Of a stretch of 64,000 nucleotides of DNA, positions 52,746-61,660 are shown in pieces. The stretch comes from Deltaproteobacteria bacterium. GTDB lineage: Bacteria; Desulfobacterota; Binatia; Binatales; Binataceae. Both the position numbers and the translations under genes were made by a program. Where the stretch lies: positions 1 through 64,000 of the forward strand of contig JAJXYF010000034.1 in NCBI GenBank assembly GCA_021780755.1, written 5' to 3'. Under the pieces are notes generated by a model. The model had not been told where the DNA came from and did not search any database. It worked only from the letters and a program-made list of their open reading frames with translations. Numbering within the stretch: position 1 is the stretch's first letter; the number at the start of each line of letters is the position of its first letter.

Positions 52746-55181
52746 CTACGCGACGATACTCACCAGCTTGTGCGGGACGTAAATCACTTTCTTCGGCGCC
52801 TTGCCGTCGAGATTCTTGATCACCGCGTCGCTCCCGAGCGCCATCGCGCGCACCTCGTCCTCCGTCGCCGCGGCCGCCACCTGCAAACGATCGCGGACCT
52901 TGCCGTTGATCTGCACCACCACCGTAACGGTCTCGTCGCGGGTCAGCCCGGCGTCGAACTTCGGCCATGATTCGAGATGGATCGATTCGCGATGGCCCAG
53001 TTCGCGCCAGAACTCTTCGCCGACAAACGGCGCCATCGGCGCGAGCAGCAAAACGTAACTCTCGATCGCGAAGCGCCCCAGTTCTTCCGGCGTCAACTTC
53101 GCGATGTAGTTGAGTTGATCCATCAGCGTCGCGAGCGCCGTATTGAAGCGCATCCGCTCCATGTGATCGGTCAGCGTGCGAATCGTCTTGTGCGCGCGCT
53201 TGATCGTTTCAGCGCTCGGATTCCCGACCGGGCATCCCGCCTCGACGTAGCGCCGCACCACACCCCACACGCGCTGCAGATAGCGCGCGGTCCCGAACAC
53301 GCCTTCCTCGTTCCAGTTGGTCGCCTCCTCGAACGGCCCCATGAAGAGTTCCCACAGCCGCAGCGCGTCGGCCCCGTACTTCTCGACCATCGCGTCCGGC
53401 GTCACCACGTTGCCCTTGCTCTTCGACATCTTTTGGCCGTCGCCGGCCCAGATCATGCCCTGGTTGCGCAGCACCGGGAACGGTTCCTTGAACTTGATCA
53501 GGCCGGCGTCGAACATCACCTTGGTCCACATCCGCGCGTACAGCAGATGCATCACGGCGTGCTCGGCGCCGCCGACGTACAGATCGACCGGCAGCCAGTA
53601 ATCGCCCGCCCGCGGCTCGAACGGAGCGTCCTTGTAATGCGGTGACGCGAAGCGCAGGAAGTACCACGACGAGCACGCGAAGCCGTCGAGCGTGTCGGTC
53701 TCGCGCTCGGCTGGCCCGCCGCATTTCGGGCAAGTCGTGTTGACGAAATCGGGGACGTTCGCGAGCGGCGATCGCCCGGTGCCCGAGGGCTGATAGTCGC
53801 GCATGTCCGGCAGCACCACCGGCAATTGCTCGTCGGGCACCGCCACGATGCCGTCCTTCGCGCAGTAAACGATTGGAATCGGGCAGCCCCAGTAGCGCTG
53901 CCGCGAAATCAGCCAGTCGCGCATCCGGTAGCTGACCGTCGCGCGGCCGATCGCGTGCTCCTCGGCGTATTTGCAGACGGCACGGATCGCCTCGTCGGTC
54001 TTCATCCCGTCGAGGAAACCCGAGTTGATCGCCACGCCGCGCTCGGTAAACGCGCGATCGGCCGGCGCGGTGCTGCCGTCGGCGGGTCCGGTCACCACCG
54101 GAATTTCAAGCCCGTACTTTTTCGCGAAGGCGAAATCGCGATCGTCCTCGCCCGGCGCCGCCATGATCGCGCCCGTCCCATAGCCCATCAGCACATAGTC
54201 AGCGATCCAAATCGGAATCTCGATGCCGCTGAACAGATTGCGCGCGTACGCGCCGGTGAAGACCCCGGTCTTTTCCTTGACCGTCGAGAGCCGTTCGATA
54301 TCGCTCTGCCGGCGCGCCTGCGTCACGTACTCGTCCACCGCCCCACGTTGCGCGGAACTGGTGATTTCGGCGACCAGCGGATGCTCAGGGGCGAGCACCA
54401 TGAACGAAACGCCGAACACCGTGTCGGGGCGCGTCGTGAAAAACTTGACCTCTTTATCCGCGTGGCCCATCACCGGGAACGCGAGTTCGGCCCCCTCCGA
54501 TCGGCCGATCCAGTTGCGCTGCATCAGCTTGATCGGCTCGGGCCAGTCGATCCCTTCCAGGTCCTCGAGCAGCCGATCCGCGTAGGCGGTGATTTTGAAA
54601 TACCACTGCTCGAGATCTTTCTTGGTGACCGGATTATCCGTATGACGCCAGCAGCAGCCGTTGACCACCTGCTCGTTGGCCAGGATCGTGCGGCATAGCT
54701 CGCACCACCATTGCGACCCCATCGCCCGATAGGCGAGTCCACGCCTATACAGCAGCAGAAAGAACCATTGCGTCCAGCGATAGTACTCGGGCGTCGAGGA
54801 ATTGATCTCGCGCGTCCAATCGTAGGCGCATCCCGATAACTTCAACTGTCGCTTGAAGTTGGCCGCGTAGCGCGGGACGGTCTCCTTCGGATGGAGGCCC
54901 TTGAGCAGCGCGTCGTTCTCGGCCGGCAGCCCGAAGGCGTCCCAGCCCATCGCATGCAGCACGTTGAAGCCCGCCATCCGCTTGTAGCGCCCGGTCACGT
55001 CGCTCGGGACGTAATTGTGCAGATGGCCGACGGAGAGGCCGTCGCCCGAAGGGTAGGGGAACATCTCGAGCCCGTAGAATTTGGGGCGGCCGGGGACCTC
55101 GCGGGTCAGGTAGAGGTCGCTGCGCTCCCATTCGTCGCGCCATTTGGGTTCGATTTTTTTCGGGTCGTAACGTTCGTCCAT
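52746..55181 (-). CDS. leuS: Leucyl-tRNA synthetase
   Basis: An 811-residue class I aminoacyl-tRNA synthetase that charges tRNA-Leu. It has the HIGH-type motif in YPSGDGLSVGHLHNY, the CP1 editing domain (TRPDTVFGVSFMVLAPEHPL, then YGTGAIMAAPGEDDRDFAFA), the zinc-type segment CPKCGG, KMSKSKGNVV, and a C-terminal anticodon-binding region. The length is at the short end for the family. The start is the ATG at 55181 (MDERYDPKKIEPKWRDEW); the ribosome site is weak (AAAAGA). A pair of repeat hairpins follows its stop. Confidence 0.97.
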   Translation of the reverse strand: MDERYDPKKIEPKWRDEWERSDLYLTREVPGRPKFYGLEMFPYPSGDGLSVGHLHNYVPSDVTGRYKRMAGFNVLHAMGWDAFGLPAENDALLKGLHPKETVPRYAANFKRQLKLSGCAYDWTREINSSTPEYYRWTQWFFLLLYRRGLAYRAMGSQWWCELCRTILANEQVVNGCCWRHTDNPVTKKDLEQWYFKITAYADRLLEDLEGIDWPEPIKLMQRNWIGRSEGAELAFPVMGHADKEVKFFTTRPDTVFGVSFMVLAPEHPLVAEITSSAQRGAVDEYVTQARRQSDIERLSTVKEKTGVFTGAYARNLFSGIEIPIWIADYVLMGYGTGAIMAAPGEDDRDFAFAKKYGLEIPVVTGPADGSTAPADRAFTERGVAINSGFLDGMKTDEAIRAVCKYAEEHAIGRATVSYRMRDWLISRQRYWGCPIPIVYCAKDGIVAVPDEQLPVVLPDMRDYQPSGTGRSPLANVPDFVNTTCPKCGGPAERETDTLDGFACSSWYFLRFASPHYKDAPFEPRAGDYWLPVDLYVGGAEHAVMHLLYARMWTKVMFDAGLIKFKEPFPVLRNQGMIWAGDGQKMSKSKGNVVTPDAMVEKYGADALRLWELFMGPFEEATNWNEEGVFGTARYLQRVWGVVRRYVEAGCPVGNPSAETIKRAHKTIRTLTDHMERMRFNTALATLMDQLNYIAKLTPEELGRFAIESYVLLLAPMAPFVGEEFWRELGHRESIHLESWPKFDAGLTRDETVTVVVQINGKVRDRLQVAAAATEDEVRAMALGSDAVIKNLDGKAPKKVIYVPHKLVSIVA

Positions 55182-55622
55182 TCTTTTCAATACCTGACGC
55201 TCACGATCAGCCACCCAACTGTCTCGACCTGATTTCCAGGACTGCTCGGGATGGCGGTCAGGTGGATGCTCCGGCGGACAAGTGTAGCGTGCCGGGGTGT
55301 GTCGCTCCACCGCCCCGCGCGGCCGGTACTGGCCTAACTACACCTGCGCCTGAACAACCGGACGCAACCTTTGCCGCCCGCCGCCCCCATGCTACATTTA
55401 GTATTGTGATGCTACCCCGCGAAACCTCATCGCATTCGCAAAATACCGGGCGCGCACCCGCACATATTTTTTTGCGTTATGAACAAGGCATGGCTTACGT
55501 TGAACCTTCTTGATCGCCCAAAACGCGTGGCACCGCGCGGCACCGCCAGCGACCAGCCCTCGCAGGAAACAGGCGCGCCATCGCACCATGAAATGCGTGC
55601 CCGAATTAACCGTGAACGCGTG
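55182..55622. other. Intergenic region upstream of leuS
   Basis: About 440 bases with no gene or known RNA seen. It includes a short AT-rich patch near 55390-55410 with a repeated GTAGCAT that could be part of the leuS promoter. No T-box features were recognised. Confidence 0.45.
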
Positions 55623-56495
55623 TTATGACACACCCAGGATGCGCCGGGCTTCCTTGGGCGTTGCCACTTCGCGCCCCACCTGCCGCGCCATCAATGCCAC
55701 CCGTTCCACCAGCTCGCCGTTGCGCGGCGTCCCGAATTCACCATAGGGATAGTCGCCCAGTCCGATCGCGATATGCCCGCCGCGTTCGACCGCCGCGCCG
55801 ACCAGGGGAAAGAGATTACCGCCCGCGCACATCACCGACCACTCGAAGTTTGCCGGCATGAAATCCACCATGCTCTCAAGCCCGCGCACCGTCCCCGGAT
55901 GGCCCGCGAAAAGACCGCCCTCGGTCAGCACGACCTCCGCATAGACCGGCGGCTCAAACAGCCCCGCCTCGACGAACGCATTGGTCACCCGTATCGCGCT
56001 GACGTTCCACAGCACCGCGACCGGCCGCACGCCCGCCTCGCGAATCGTCCGCGCGAAGTAACTGAGCGTGTTGGTCGTGTTCATGTACACCACGTCGTCG
56101 GTCATGAAGCGGCCGGTGCGCCGGTCGAAAACATCGACGTTGCTGGTCCCCATATCGATCGGCGCGAAGTCCGGCCTGGTCGCGGGCTCTTTCGCCATTT
56201 CCACGATATGGCTCATGCGGGCTTCGGGCGACGGCAGCGTCCATGCGCCCAGCGTCGGCATCACCAGCAGGTCGCTCTTGTCGCGAATCCGCCGCGCGGT
56301 GTCGGCATATATCTGCGCATTAGCGGACGGCGCACCGGTCTGCGGGTCGCGCGCATGGTAATGCACAATCGACGCGCCCGCCCGCCAGCATTGCAGCGCC
56401 TCCTCGCAAATTTCCGCGGGACTGAACGGCACGTTCGCGTTGCGATTGCGCGACGCGTACTCGTTGATGCGCACCTCGATGATCACTTTTTCCAT
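55623..56495 (-). CDS. Beta-keto acid cleavage enzyme family (BKACE, DUF849) protein
   Basis: A 290-residue TIM-barrel protein. The zinc pair HxH is in IVHYHARDPQTG. Later come MPTLGAWTLPSPE and IDMGTSNVDVFD. Family members cleave beta-keto acids with acetyl-CoA (for example 3-keto-5-aminohexanoate). At the position of the usual HVRVGLEDN segment it reads HIAIGLGDYPYGE, so the Arg and the Glu zinc ligand of Kce are replaced by Ala and Gly while Asp stays. That suggests a distinct subfamily or chemistry. It lies 39 bases downstream of an O-methyltransferase gene on the same strand. Confidence 0.85.
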   Translation of the reverse strand: MEKVIIEVRINEYASRNRNANVPFSPAEICEEALQCWRAGASIVHYHARDPQTGAPSANAQIYADTARRIRDKSDLLVMPTLGAWTLPSPEARMSHIVEMAKEPATRPDFAPIDMGTSNVDVFDRRTGRFMTDDVVYMNTTNTLSYFARTIREAGVRPVAVLWNVSAIRVTNAFVEAGLFEPPVYAEVVLTEGGLFAGHPGTVRGLESMVDFMPANFEWSVMCAGGNLFPLVGAAVERGGHIAIGLGDYPYGEFGTPRNGELVERVALMARQVGREVATPKEARRILGVS

Positions 56496-56534
56496 CGTGA
56501 TTCCCCTTCCGCTAGATGCGGTCGCCGTTTCACC

Positions 56535-57197
56535 TCAGCGCTTGCGGCAAATCGTCAGCCCGTCGGAAACCGGCAGCATTACCATATCGACGCGGTCGTC
56601 GGTTGCAAGGAAATCGTTGAGCGCGCGAATCGCCCGCGTGTCCTCGGTCTGAATCTTCGGATCGATCACGGCGCCGCTCCACAGCACGTTGTCGATCAGG
56701 ATCAGGCCGCCCGCACGCATCCGCTTGAGCACCTCTTCGTAGTAGGCGCGGTAGTTGGTCTTGTCGGCATCGATAAAGGCGAAGTCGATCGGGTCGCCCA
56801 TCGGCAACGCTTGCAGCGTTTCGATCGCTGGCGCGATCTTCAACGTGATCCGATCCGCGACGCCCGCCCGCTCCCAGTAGCGCCGTGCGATCGACGTCCA
56901 TTCCTCGCTGACGTCGCAGCACAACAGCCGCCCGCCCGGCGGCAACGCGCGTGCGACGCAAATCGCGCTGTAGCCGGTGAAGGTGCCGACCTCGACCGCG
57001 AACCGTGCGCCGATCGCACGCGCCAGCAGGTTCATCAACGTCCCCTGCTCGGGCGCTATCTGCATCATGCTGATTCGGCCCAGCTTGCGCGCGGTCTCCG
57101 CCGCGAGTTCCTGCAGCAGGGCGTCGCCGTTGTGCCCGTGGGCGACTACGTAGTCATAAAGTTTCGCGTCGAGTTTGATGAACTTGCCGTCAGCCAT
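56535..57197 (-). CDS. O-methyltransferase, caffeoyl-CoA OMT (Methyltransf_3) family
   Basis: A 220-residue SAM- and metal-dependent O-methyltransferase. The SAM motif is AVEVGTFTGYSAICVARALPP; next come LLCCDVSEEW, the metal Asp in DFAFIDADKTNYRAYYEEVL, and GGLILIDNVLWSGAV. The N-terminal QIAPEQGTLMNLLAR is the usual cap. Substrates in this family are catechol-type or small hydroxylated molecules. It is probably co-transcribed with the BKACE-family gene downstream. Confidence 0.9.
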   Translation of the reverse strand: MADGKFIKLDAKLYDYVVAHGHNGDALLQELAAETARKLGRISMMQIAPEQGTLMNLLARAIGARFAVEVGTFTGYSAICVARALPPGGRLLCCDVSEEWTSIARRYWERAGVADRITLKIAPAIETLQALPMGDPIDFAFIDADKTNYRAYYEEVLKRMRAGGLILIDNVLWSGAVIDPKIQTEDTRAIRALNDFLATDDRVDMVMLPVSDGLTICRKR

Positions 57198-57260
57198 AAT
57201 GGCCCTCAGGTTAGTCGCCGCGGCGCGCGGATTCCAAACCCGCCGTCCGCCTTGCGACCG

Positions 57261-57732
57261 TCAGAGGCCGAGCGCGGCGAGTTCGCGGCGCGCGCGCTCA
57301 AGATGGGTCGCGTCCCAATAAACGCGGCCGCAGCGCTCGCACACCGCAAATTTTTCGTGGCTGGCGTAAACGAACGGCGCTACCCGCTGCAGCATCGCGT
57401 CGCGGCTGACTTCGCGGAGCGGCGCATTGCAACGCGAGCATCGGGTGAAGGCGAAGCGACGCGCGTCGAATGGATAGCGCGCCATCACCTCGCGAATCTG
57501 GTCGCGAAACCGATGACCTTCGATGTAGAGCACGTCCTCTGCCGTGCGCAGTCGCTTGTCGCGGGTGAGCATCGGACGGCCCTCTTCGCGTGCGACCGCC
57601 AGCATCCCGGCGGCACTCAAGCGAGGTTCGCAGAGGACGTCGGCGCCCATCAGCCGGAGCCATCGCGCAAGCCGCGTCAGAGTGCGGTCGGCGGCGAATT
57701 TTGGCGGCTGGTCCGTTGCTCTCCCTCGCCAC
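57261..57732 (-). CDS. Mut7-C RNase-domain protein with zinc ribbon, apparent frameshift
   Basis: From the ATG at 57650 a 129-residue frame encodes most of a Mut7-C protein: a PIN-like nuclease core (GRPMLTRDKRLR) and a C-terminal zinc ribbon (CSRCNAPL ... CERCGRVYW). The missing first strand and Asp are encoded directly upstream in the same frame (KFAADRTLTRLARWLRLMGADV), but that frame has no start codon. Removing one base from the four-base run at 57699-57702 joins it to a GTG at 57732 with ribosome-site-like purines, giving a complete protein. Either a sequencing error or a real frameshift is present. Confidence 0.72.
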
Positions 57733-57899
57733 TCGCGGCGCCGTGGGCGGAGCCAGCGAACTAATCCGCGAGGCGCGCAAAACGAATGCTCATGTAGTAT
57801 AGCAAGGCCGGGCTTAACTGGCGCGTCCGCACGGATTAGCGGTTCTCGCGTACGCCAATAAAAACCTAAAGCCGCACTTTAAGTAATGAGGGTCAGCCG

Positions 57900-58532
57900 A
57901 TGAAAGAGCAGCACGTCACCTTCCCTTCGGGACCGCTCACGCTCGAAGGTCTCATGGCCAAACCGCCCGGCCTCAAGCCGGTGCGCGGCGCCGTCGTTTG
58001 CCATCCGCATCCACTCTACGGCGGCTCGATGTACAACAACGTGGTGGACGCGGTGCTCGCCGCAATGTGGAAGAAGGAATGGGCGACGCTGCGCTTCAAT
58101 TTTCGCGGCGTCGGCGAGAGTGAAGGCGAGCATGGCGGCGGCGCGGGCGAAGCCCAAGACGCTGCCGCCGCGATCGAGTTCCTCGGCGGCCAGTCCGGCG
58201 TTCAGCGCGACGGCGCGATACTGGCCGGCTACTCCTTCGGTTCGGTCGCCGCGATGACGGCGGCGCCGAAAATCAAAAATCTCGGCGCCCTGGTGCTGGT
58301 CGCGCTACCGCTCAAGATGGCCGATGCGCGCGCGCTCAAGGATTTTGCCGGGCCGATCGCGATCGCCGCCGGCGATGGCGATATGTATTGTCCAGCGCCC
58401 CAACTTGAGGCGTTACATAAGGAGTTGGGTGCGCGTGCGCAACTCCGGATCGTCGAGGGTGCCGACCATTTCTTCGGCGGCTTCGAGGTCGAGCTGGCCG
58501 ACGCGATCGAATCCATGCTCGCGGCGACCTAG
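57900..58532 (+). CDS. Alpha/beta hydrolase
   Basis: A 210-residue cytoplasmic hydrolase of the short COG2945-like type. It has VVCHPHPLYGGSMYNNVV, LRFNFRGVGESEG, the nucleophile elbow GYSFGS, an acidic residue in AAGDGDMYCP and the catalytic His in GADHFFGG. The physiological substrate is unknown. The ATG at 57900 follows GAGGGTC. The gene stands alone between divergent and convergent neighbours. Confidence 0.87.
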   Translation: MKEQHVTFPSGPLTLEGLMAKPPGLKPVRGAVVCHPHPLYGGSMYNNVVDAVLAAMWKKEWATLRFNFRGVGESEGEHGGGAGEAQDAAAAIEFLGGQSGVQRDGAILAGYSFGSVAAMTAAPKIKNLGALVLVALPLKMADARALKDFAGPIAIAAGDGDMYCPAPQLEALHKELGARAQLRIVEGADHFFGGFEVELADAIESMLAAT

Positions 58533-58570
58533 GTTCTTGCGTGGCCAACACTTATCCATGCAGCCGCCTG

Positions 58571-59710
58571 CTACCGCGTGTCGGAACTGACCGGCGGCAG
58601 CACCCCAGGCGAAGCGGGCGGCGATGTCAGCGTGGCGCGCCAGATCCCGTAAAAAGGATCGTCCGGGTTGCTTTTCGCGAGGTCGATTATTCGCACGATC
58701 GTCCGCTTCAGGTCGTCCCGATTGAGGGCTTGCAGCGCGGCGAAGTTGCTGAGGTCGTGGAAGTAGAGCAGGTAGTTGAGCAGCACCGCGTTGTTAAGTT
58801 TTTCACTGTCCAGATCGAAGCGCGCGAGGCCCGTGAGGGTCGGCTTGAGCTTGGCGTAGTCCTGATTTATCTCGACGAAGATCGGCGCGCGGCGCTTCAG
58901 GATTTCCGCCTCGGGCAGGCCGCTCTGATAGAGCTGCAGCAGCCGCGCTTCCTCCTGCAACAGAAACGCGGCAAACTTCTGGTCGCTCTGGTACACCCCG
59001 CGCGCCGCGATCGCGTCGGTCGAATTCGGCCCTTCGGTCTCGCTGAAGAAATCCACCGCCCCGCGGCTGCCGACATAGGTGGCCGCCGATTCGTCGAACA
59101 TCACGTTACTGGCGAGAAAGTACGTGCGATGGAACAATTCGTGGATAATCACGCCGGCCAATTCCACCCGATCGAGCCTGAGCAGATTCGACAGCAGCGG
59201 ATCGTTGAAGAAGCCGAGACTCGAAAACGCGACCGCCGATCGCACGTGCGTGTCGAAGCCGCGCGCCTCCAGCGTGGCCGCCTTGGCGTCGGCGTCGGCG
59301 CGGCTGAAGTAGCCCCGATAGGGCACCGCGCCGACGATCGGAAACCACCAGGTGTATGGGGTAAGCGAGGTGCGCGGCGCCGCCATCACGATCCACACGA
59401 TCGCCCCCGAATCCACCTGCGTGACCGATTTGTACGCGCCGCCGACATTAAGGCCCAGTCGCTCAGCCGCGAATTTGCGCACGGCCAGAACGGTTTCGAG
59501 CTTCGCCCGCGTGTCCTCGGCGAGCTTGGGCCGCGTCAGCACCTCGCTGATCGGTTTGCGATGCCACAGCAGCCGGCCCTCTTCGTAGGCGGCGCGCGTG
59601 AGGTAGCCGATGTCGCATCCGCCGAGCAGCGTCGCCGCCGCGAGGGTGAGCGCGAGCATCCGCAGCGGCCCGCGCCGCAACCGGCGCGCGAACATACCCA
59701 ACTGCACCAT
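58571..59710 (-). CDS. Predicted lipoprotein aminopeptidase (PF10023/COG4324)
   Basis: A 379-residue exported protein. The basic N-terminus and hydrophobic stretch end in the lipobox LLGGC (Cys near 31), followed by DIGYLTRAAYEEGRLL as in this family. SLTPYTWWFPIVGAVPYRGYF is characteristic, and the zinc motif HELFHRTYF with FDESAATYVG gives the third ligand. It is probably a periplasmic, membrane-anchored peptidase; its substrate is unknown. The ATG at 59710 was chosen (a GTG precedes it). It is 15 bases downstream of the ABC exporter pair and may be co-transcribed with it. Confidence 0.86.
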   Translation of the reverse strand: MVQLGMFARRLRRGPLRMLALTLAAATLLGGCDIGYLTRAAYEEGRLLWHRKPISEVLTRPKLAEDTRAKLETVLAVRKFAAERLGLNVGGAYKSVTQVDSGAIVWIVMAAPRTSLTPYTWWFPIVGAVPYRGYFSRADADAKAATLEARGFDTHVRSAVAFSSLGFFNDPLLSNLLRLDRVELAGVIIHELFHRTYFLASNVMFDESAATYVGSRGAVDFFSETEGPNSTDAIAARGVYQSDQKFAAFLLQEEARLLQLYQSGLPEAEILKRRAPIFVEINQDYAKLKPTLTGLARFDLDSEKLNNAVLLNYLLYFHDLSNFAALQALNRDDLKRTIVRIIDLAKSNPDDPFYGIWRATLTSPPASPGVLPPVSSDTR

Positions 59711-59727
59711 CACACCGCTGAGGGGAG

Positions 59728-61566
59728 TCAGTCCACCGCCTCGCGACCCGCGTCGGTGGCGCTCGCGTATTGAAGTTCAAACAGCCGGCGATAGAGTCCC
59801 GGTCGCTTGAGCAGTTCCTCATGCGTGCCGCTTTCGCGCAACACGCCATTGCTCAATACCAGGATCCGGTCGGCGCGTTCGATGGTCGAAAGCCGATGCG
59901 CGATGACCAGCGCCGTGCGCCCCGTCAGCAGTTGGTCGAGCGCGATTTGAATCAGCCGCTCGGTCTCGCTATCGACGCTCGAGGTCGCTTCATCCATCAC
60001 CAGGACGCGCGGGTCGTAGGCGAGCGCCCGCGCGAACGAGAGCAACTGGCGCTGCCCGCTCGAAAGATTGGCGCCACGCTCACGAATCTCCTCGTGCACG
60101 CCGTTGGGCATCCGCTCGACGAAGCGCATCGCCTGCGCCCGTGTGAGTGCGTCGATCAGATCATGATCGCTCAGGTCGGACCGCCCGAGCCGCACGTTTT
60201 CCGCGATGTCGCCGGCGAACAGAAACACGTCCTGCTGCACCAGTCCGATCGCGCGGCGCAACTCCTTCAGGTCCCATTCGCGCACGTCGATGCCGTCCAC
60301 CAGAATGCGTCCCGAGGTGACGTCGTAAAAGCGGTTGAGCAGTTTGATGATGGTCGTTTTGCCCGAACCCGTTGGCCCGACGATCGCGATCTTCTGTCCC
60401 GCATCGACGCTGAAACTCAGGTCGCGCAGCACCGGTTCACCCTTGCGATACTCGAAACTGACGCGGTCGAACACGATCGACCCGAGTCCGCCAGTAACGC
60501 GCTTGGGTTGCGCGGGACTCGCGATTGTCGCCGGCGTTTCCATCAGTGCTTCCAGCCGCTCGACCGCCGCGAGCGCCGATTGCAGCGTGGTGTACTTCGA
60601 CGACACGTCGCGCAGCGGCGTGAAGAACATCTGCGCGTACTGCATGAACGCGACCAGCGTGCCGAGCCCGACCAGATGATGAATCACTTCGCCGCCGCCG
60701 ATCCACAGAATGATCGCCACCGTGAACGAACTCAGCGCCTCGACCGACGAGAACTGCCCCGCATCATAGATGTTGGCGATCCGCTGCGAGTCGCGGCTTT
60801 TCATGTTGAGTTCGTCGAATTCGCGGAAGCTCTCGGGCTCGCGCGTGAAGAGCTGGATGATCGCCATTCCGCTCAGCGATTCCGAAAGATACGCGTTGAG
60901 CGCGGCGAAACGTTCACGGATATCGCGAAAGACCGCGCGCGATCGCACGCGGAAAAAATTGATGATGAGGAGCAGCGGCGGTATCGCGCAGAGCGACCAC
61001 AGTGCCAGGTGGGCGTTGAAGGTAAACATGATCGCCACGATGCCGCCGAGCGTCAGCAGATCGACAAACAGCGTCAGCGATCCGGCGCTGAACATTTCGT
61101 TGATGGCGTCGATATCGGTGGTCATCCGGCTGACCAGGCGGCCGACCGGCGTCCGATCGAAAAACGACATCGGCAGGCGCTCGACGTGGCGGAACAGGGC
61201 GAGCCGCAAGTCCGACAGGCTGTACTGCGAGACCATCATGGTCAGGTAGAACTGTCCATAAAAGGTCGCGAACTCGCCGAGCAACAACACCAGGTAGAGC
61301 GCACCCATCACGATCAGGCCGTGGCCGCGCGAGAGTCTGAAGGTCGTTGCGAGCCACGCCGGCGGGCCCGAGCGGTGCGCCGCCAGGAAGATATCGATCG
61401 TCAGCTTGATGATGTACGGCTGCAGCAACGCGAAGATCGTATTCAGTGGCATCAGCACGACCGACAGCCAGAACAACCCGCGGTACGGCCGGATGTACGC
61501 CCACACCCAATGCAACAAGCGGCTGTCGTAGCCCCGCTCGATTTGTTCTTCGGCCTCGATTCGCAT
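59728..61566 (-). CDS. ABC exporter half-transporter (consensus-site subunit)
   Basis: A 612-residue protein with a six-helix ABC_membrane domain (about 30-320) and an ATPase domain. Walker A is GPTGSGKTT, the Q-loop LVQQDVFLFAGD, the signature LSSGQRQL (Ser where Gly is usual), Walker B VLVMDEATSSVD with the catalytic Glu, and the switch AHRLST. It pairs naturally with the second half-transporter 94 bases upstream, whose Walker B lacks the Glu. The pair resembles heterodimeric multidrug/lipid exporters of the BmrCD/TM287-288 type. Substrate is unknown; the position between a WaaE-like transferase and a lipoprotein suggests an envelope role. Confidence 0.9.
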   Translation of the reverse strand: MRIEAEEQIERGYDSRLLHWVWAYIRPYRGLFWLSVVLMPLNTIFALLQPYIIKLTIDIFLAAHRSGPPAWLATTFRLSRGHGLIVMGALYLVLLLGEFATFYGQFYLTMMVSQYSLSDLRLALFRHVERLPMSFFDRTPVGRLVSRMTTDIDAINEMFSAGSLTLFVDLLTLGGIVAIMFTFNAHLALWSLCAIPPLLLIINFFRVRSRAVFRDIRERFAALNAYLSESLSGMAIIQLFTREPESFREFDELNMKSRDSQRIANIYDAGQFSSVEALSSFTVAIILWIGGGEVIHHLVGLGTLVAFMQYAQMFFTPLRDVSSKYTTLQSALAAVERLEALMETPATIASPAQPKRVTGGLGSIVFDRVSFEYRKGEPVLRDLSFSVDAGQKIAIVGPTGSGKTTIIKLLNRFYDVTSGRILVDGIDVREWDLKELRRAIGLVQQDVFLFAGDIAENVRLGRSDLSDHDLIDALTRAQAMRFVERMPNGVHEEIRERGANLSSGQRQLLSFARALAYDPRVLVMDEATSSVDSETERLIQIALDQLLTGRTALVIAHRLSTIERADRILVLSNGVLRESGTHEELLKRPGLYRRLFELQYASATDAGREAVD

Positions 61567-61660
61567 CGTAATCAGTTGAACTTATTTAAATCGCTCGCTC
61601 CGCTCGCTGTGCGCGCATCGCGGACTCCTTTGCTCGGACTCCGCTGTGCTCCGTCTAGTG

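Noticed and set aside
55773..57764. 663-codon plus-strand open frame
   Set aside because: It is antisense to the BKACE, O-methyltransferase and Mut7-C genes, all of which have clear family motifs on the other strand.
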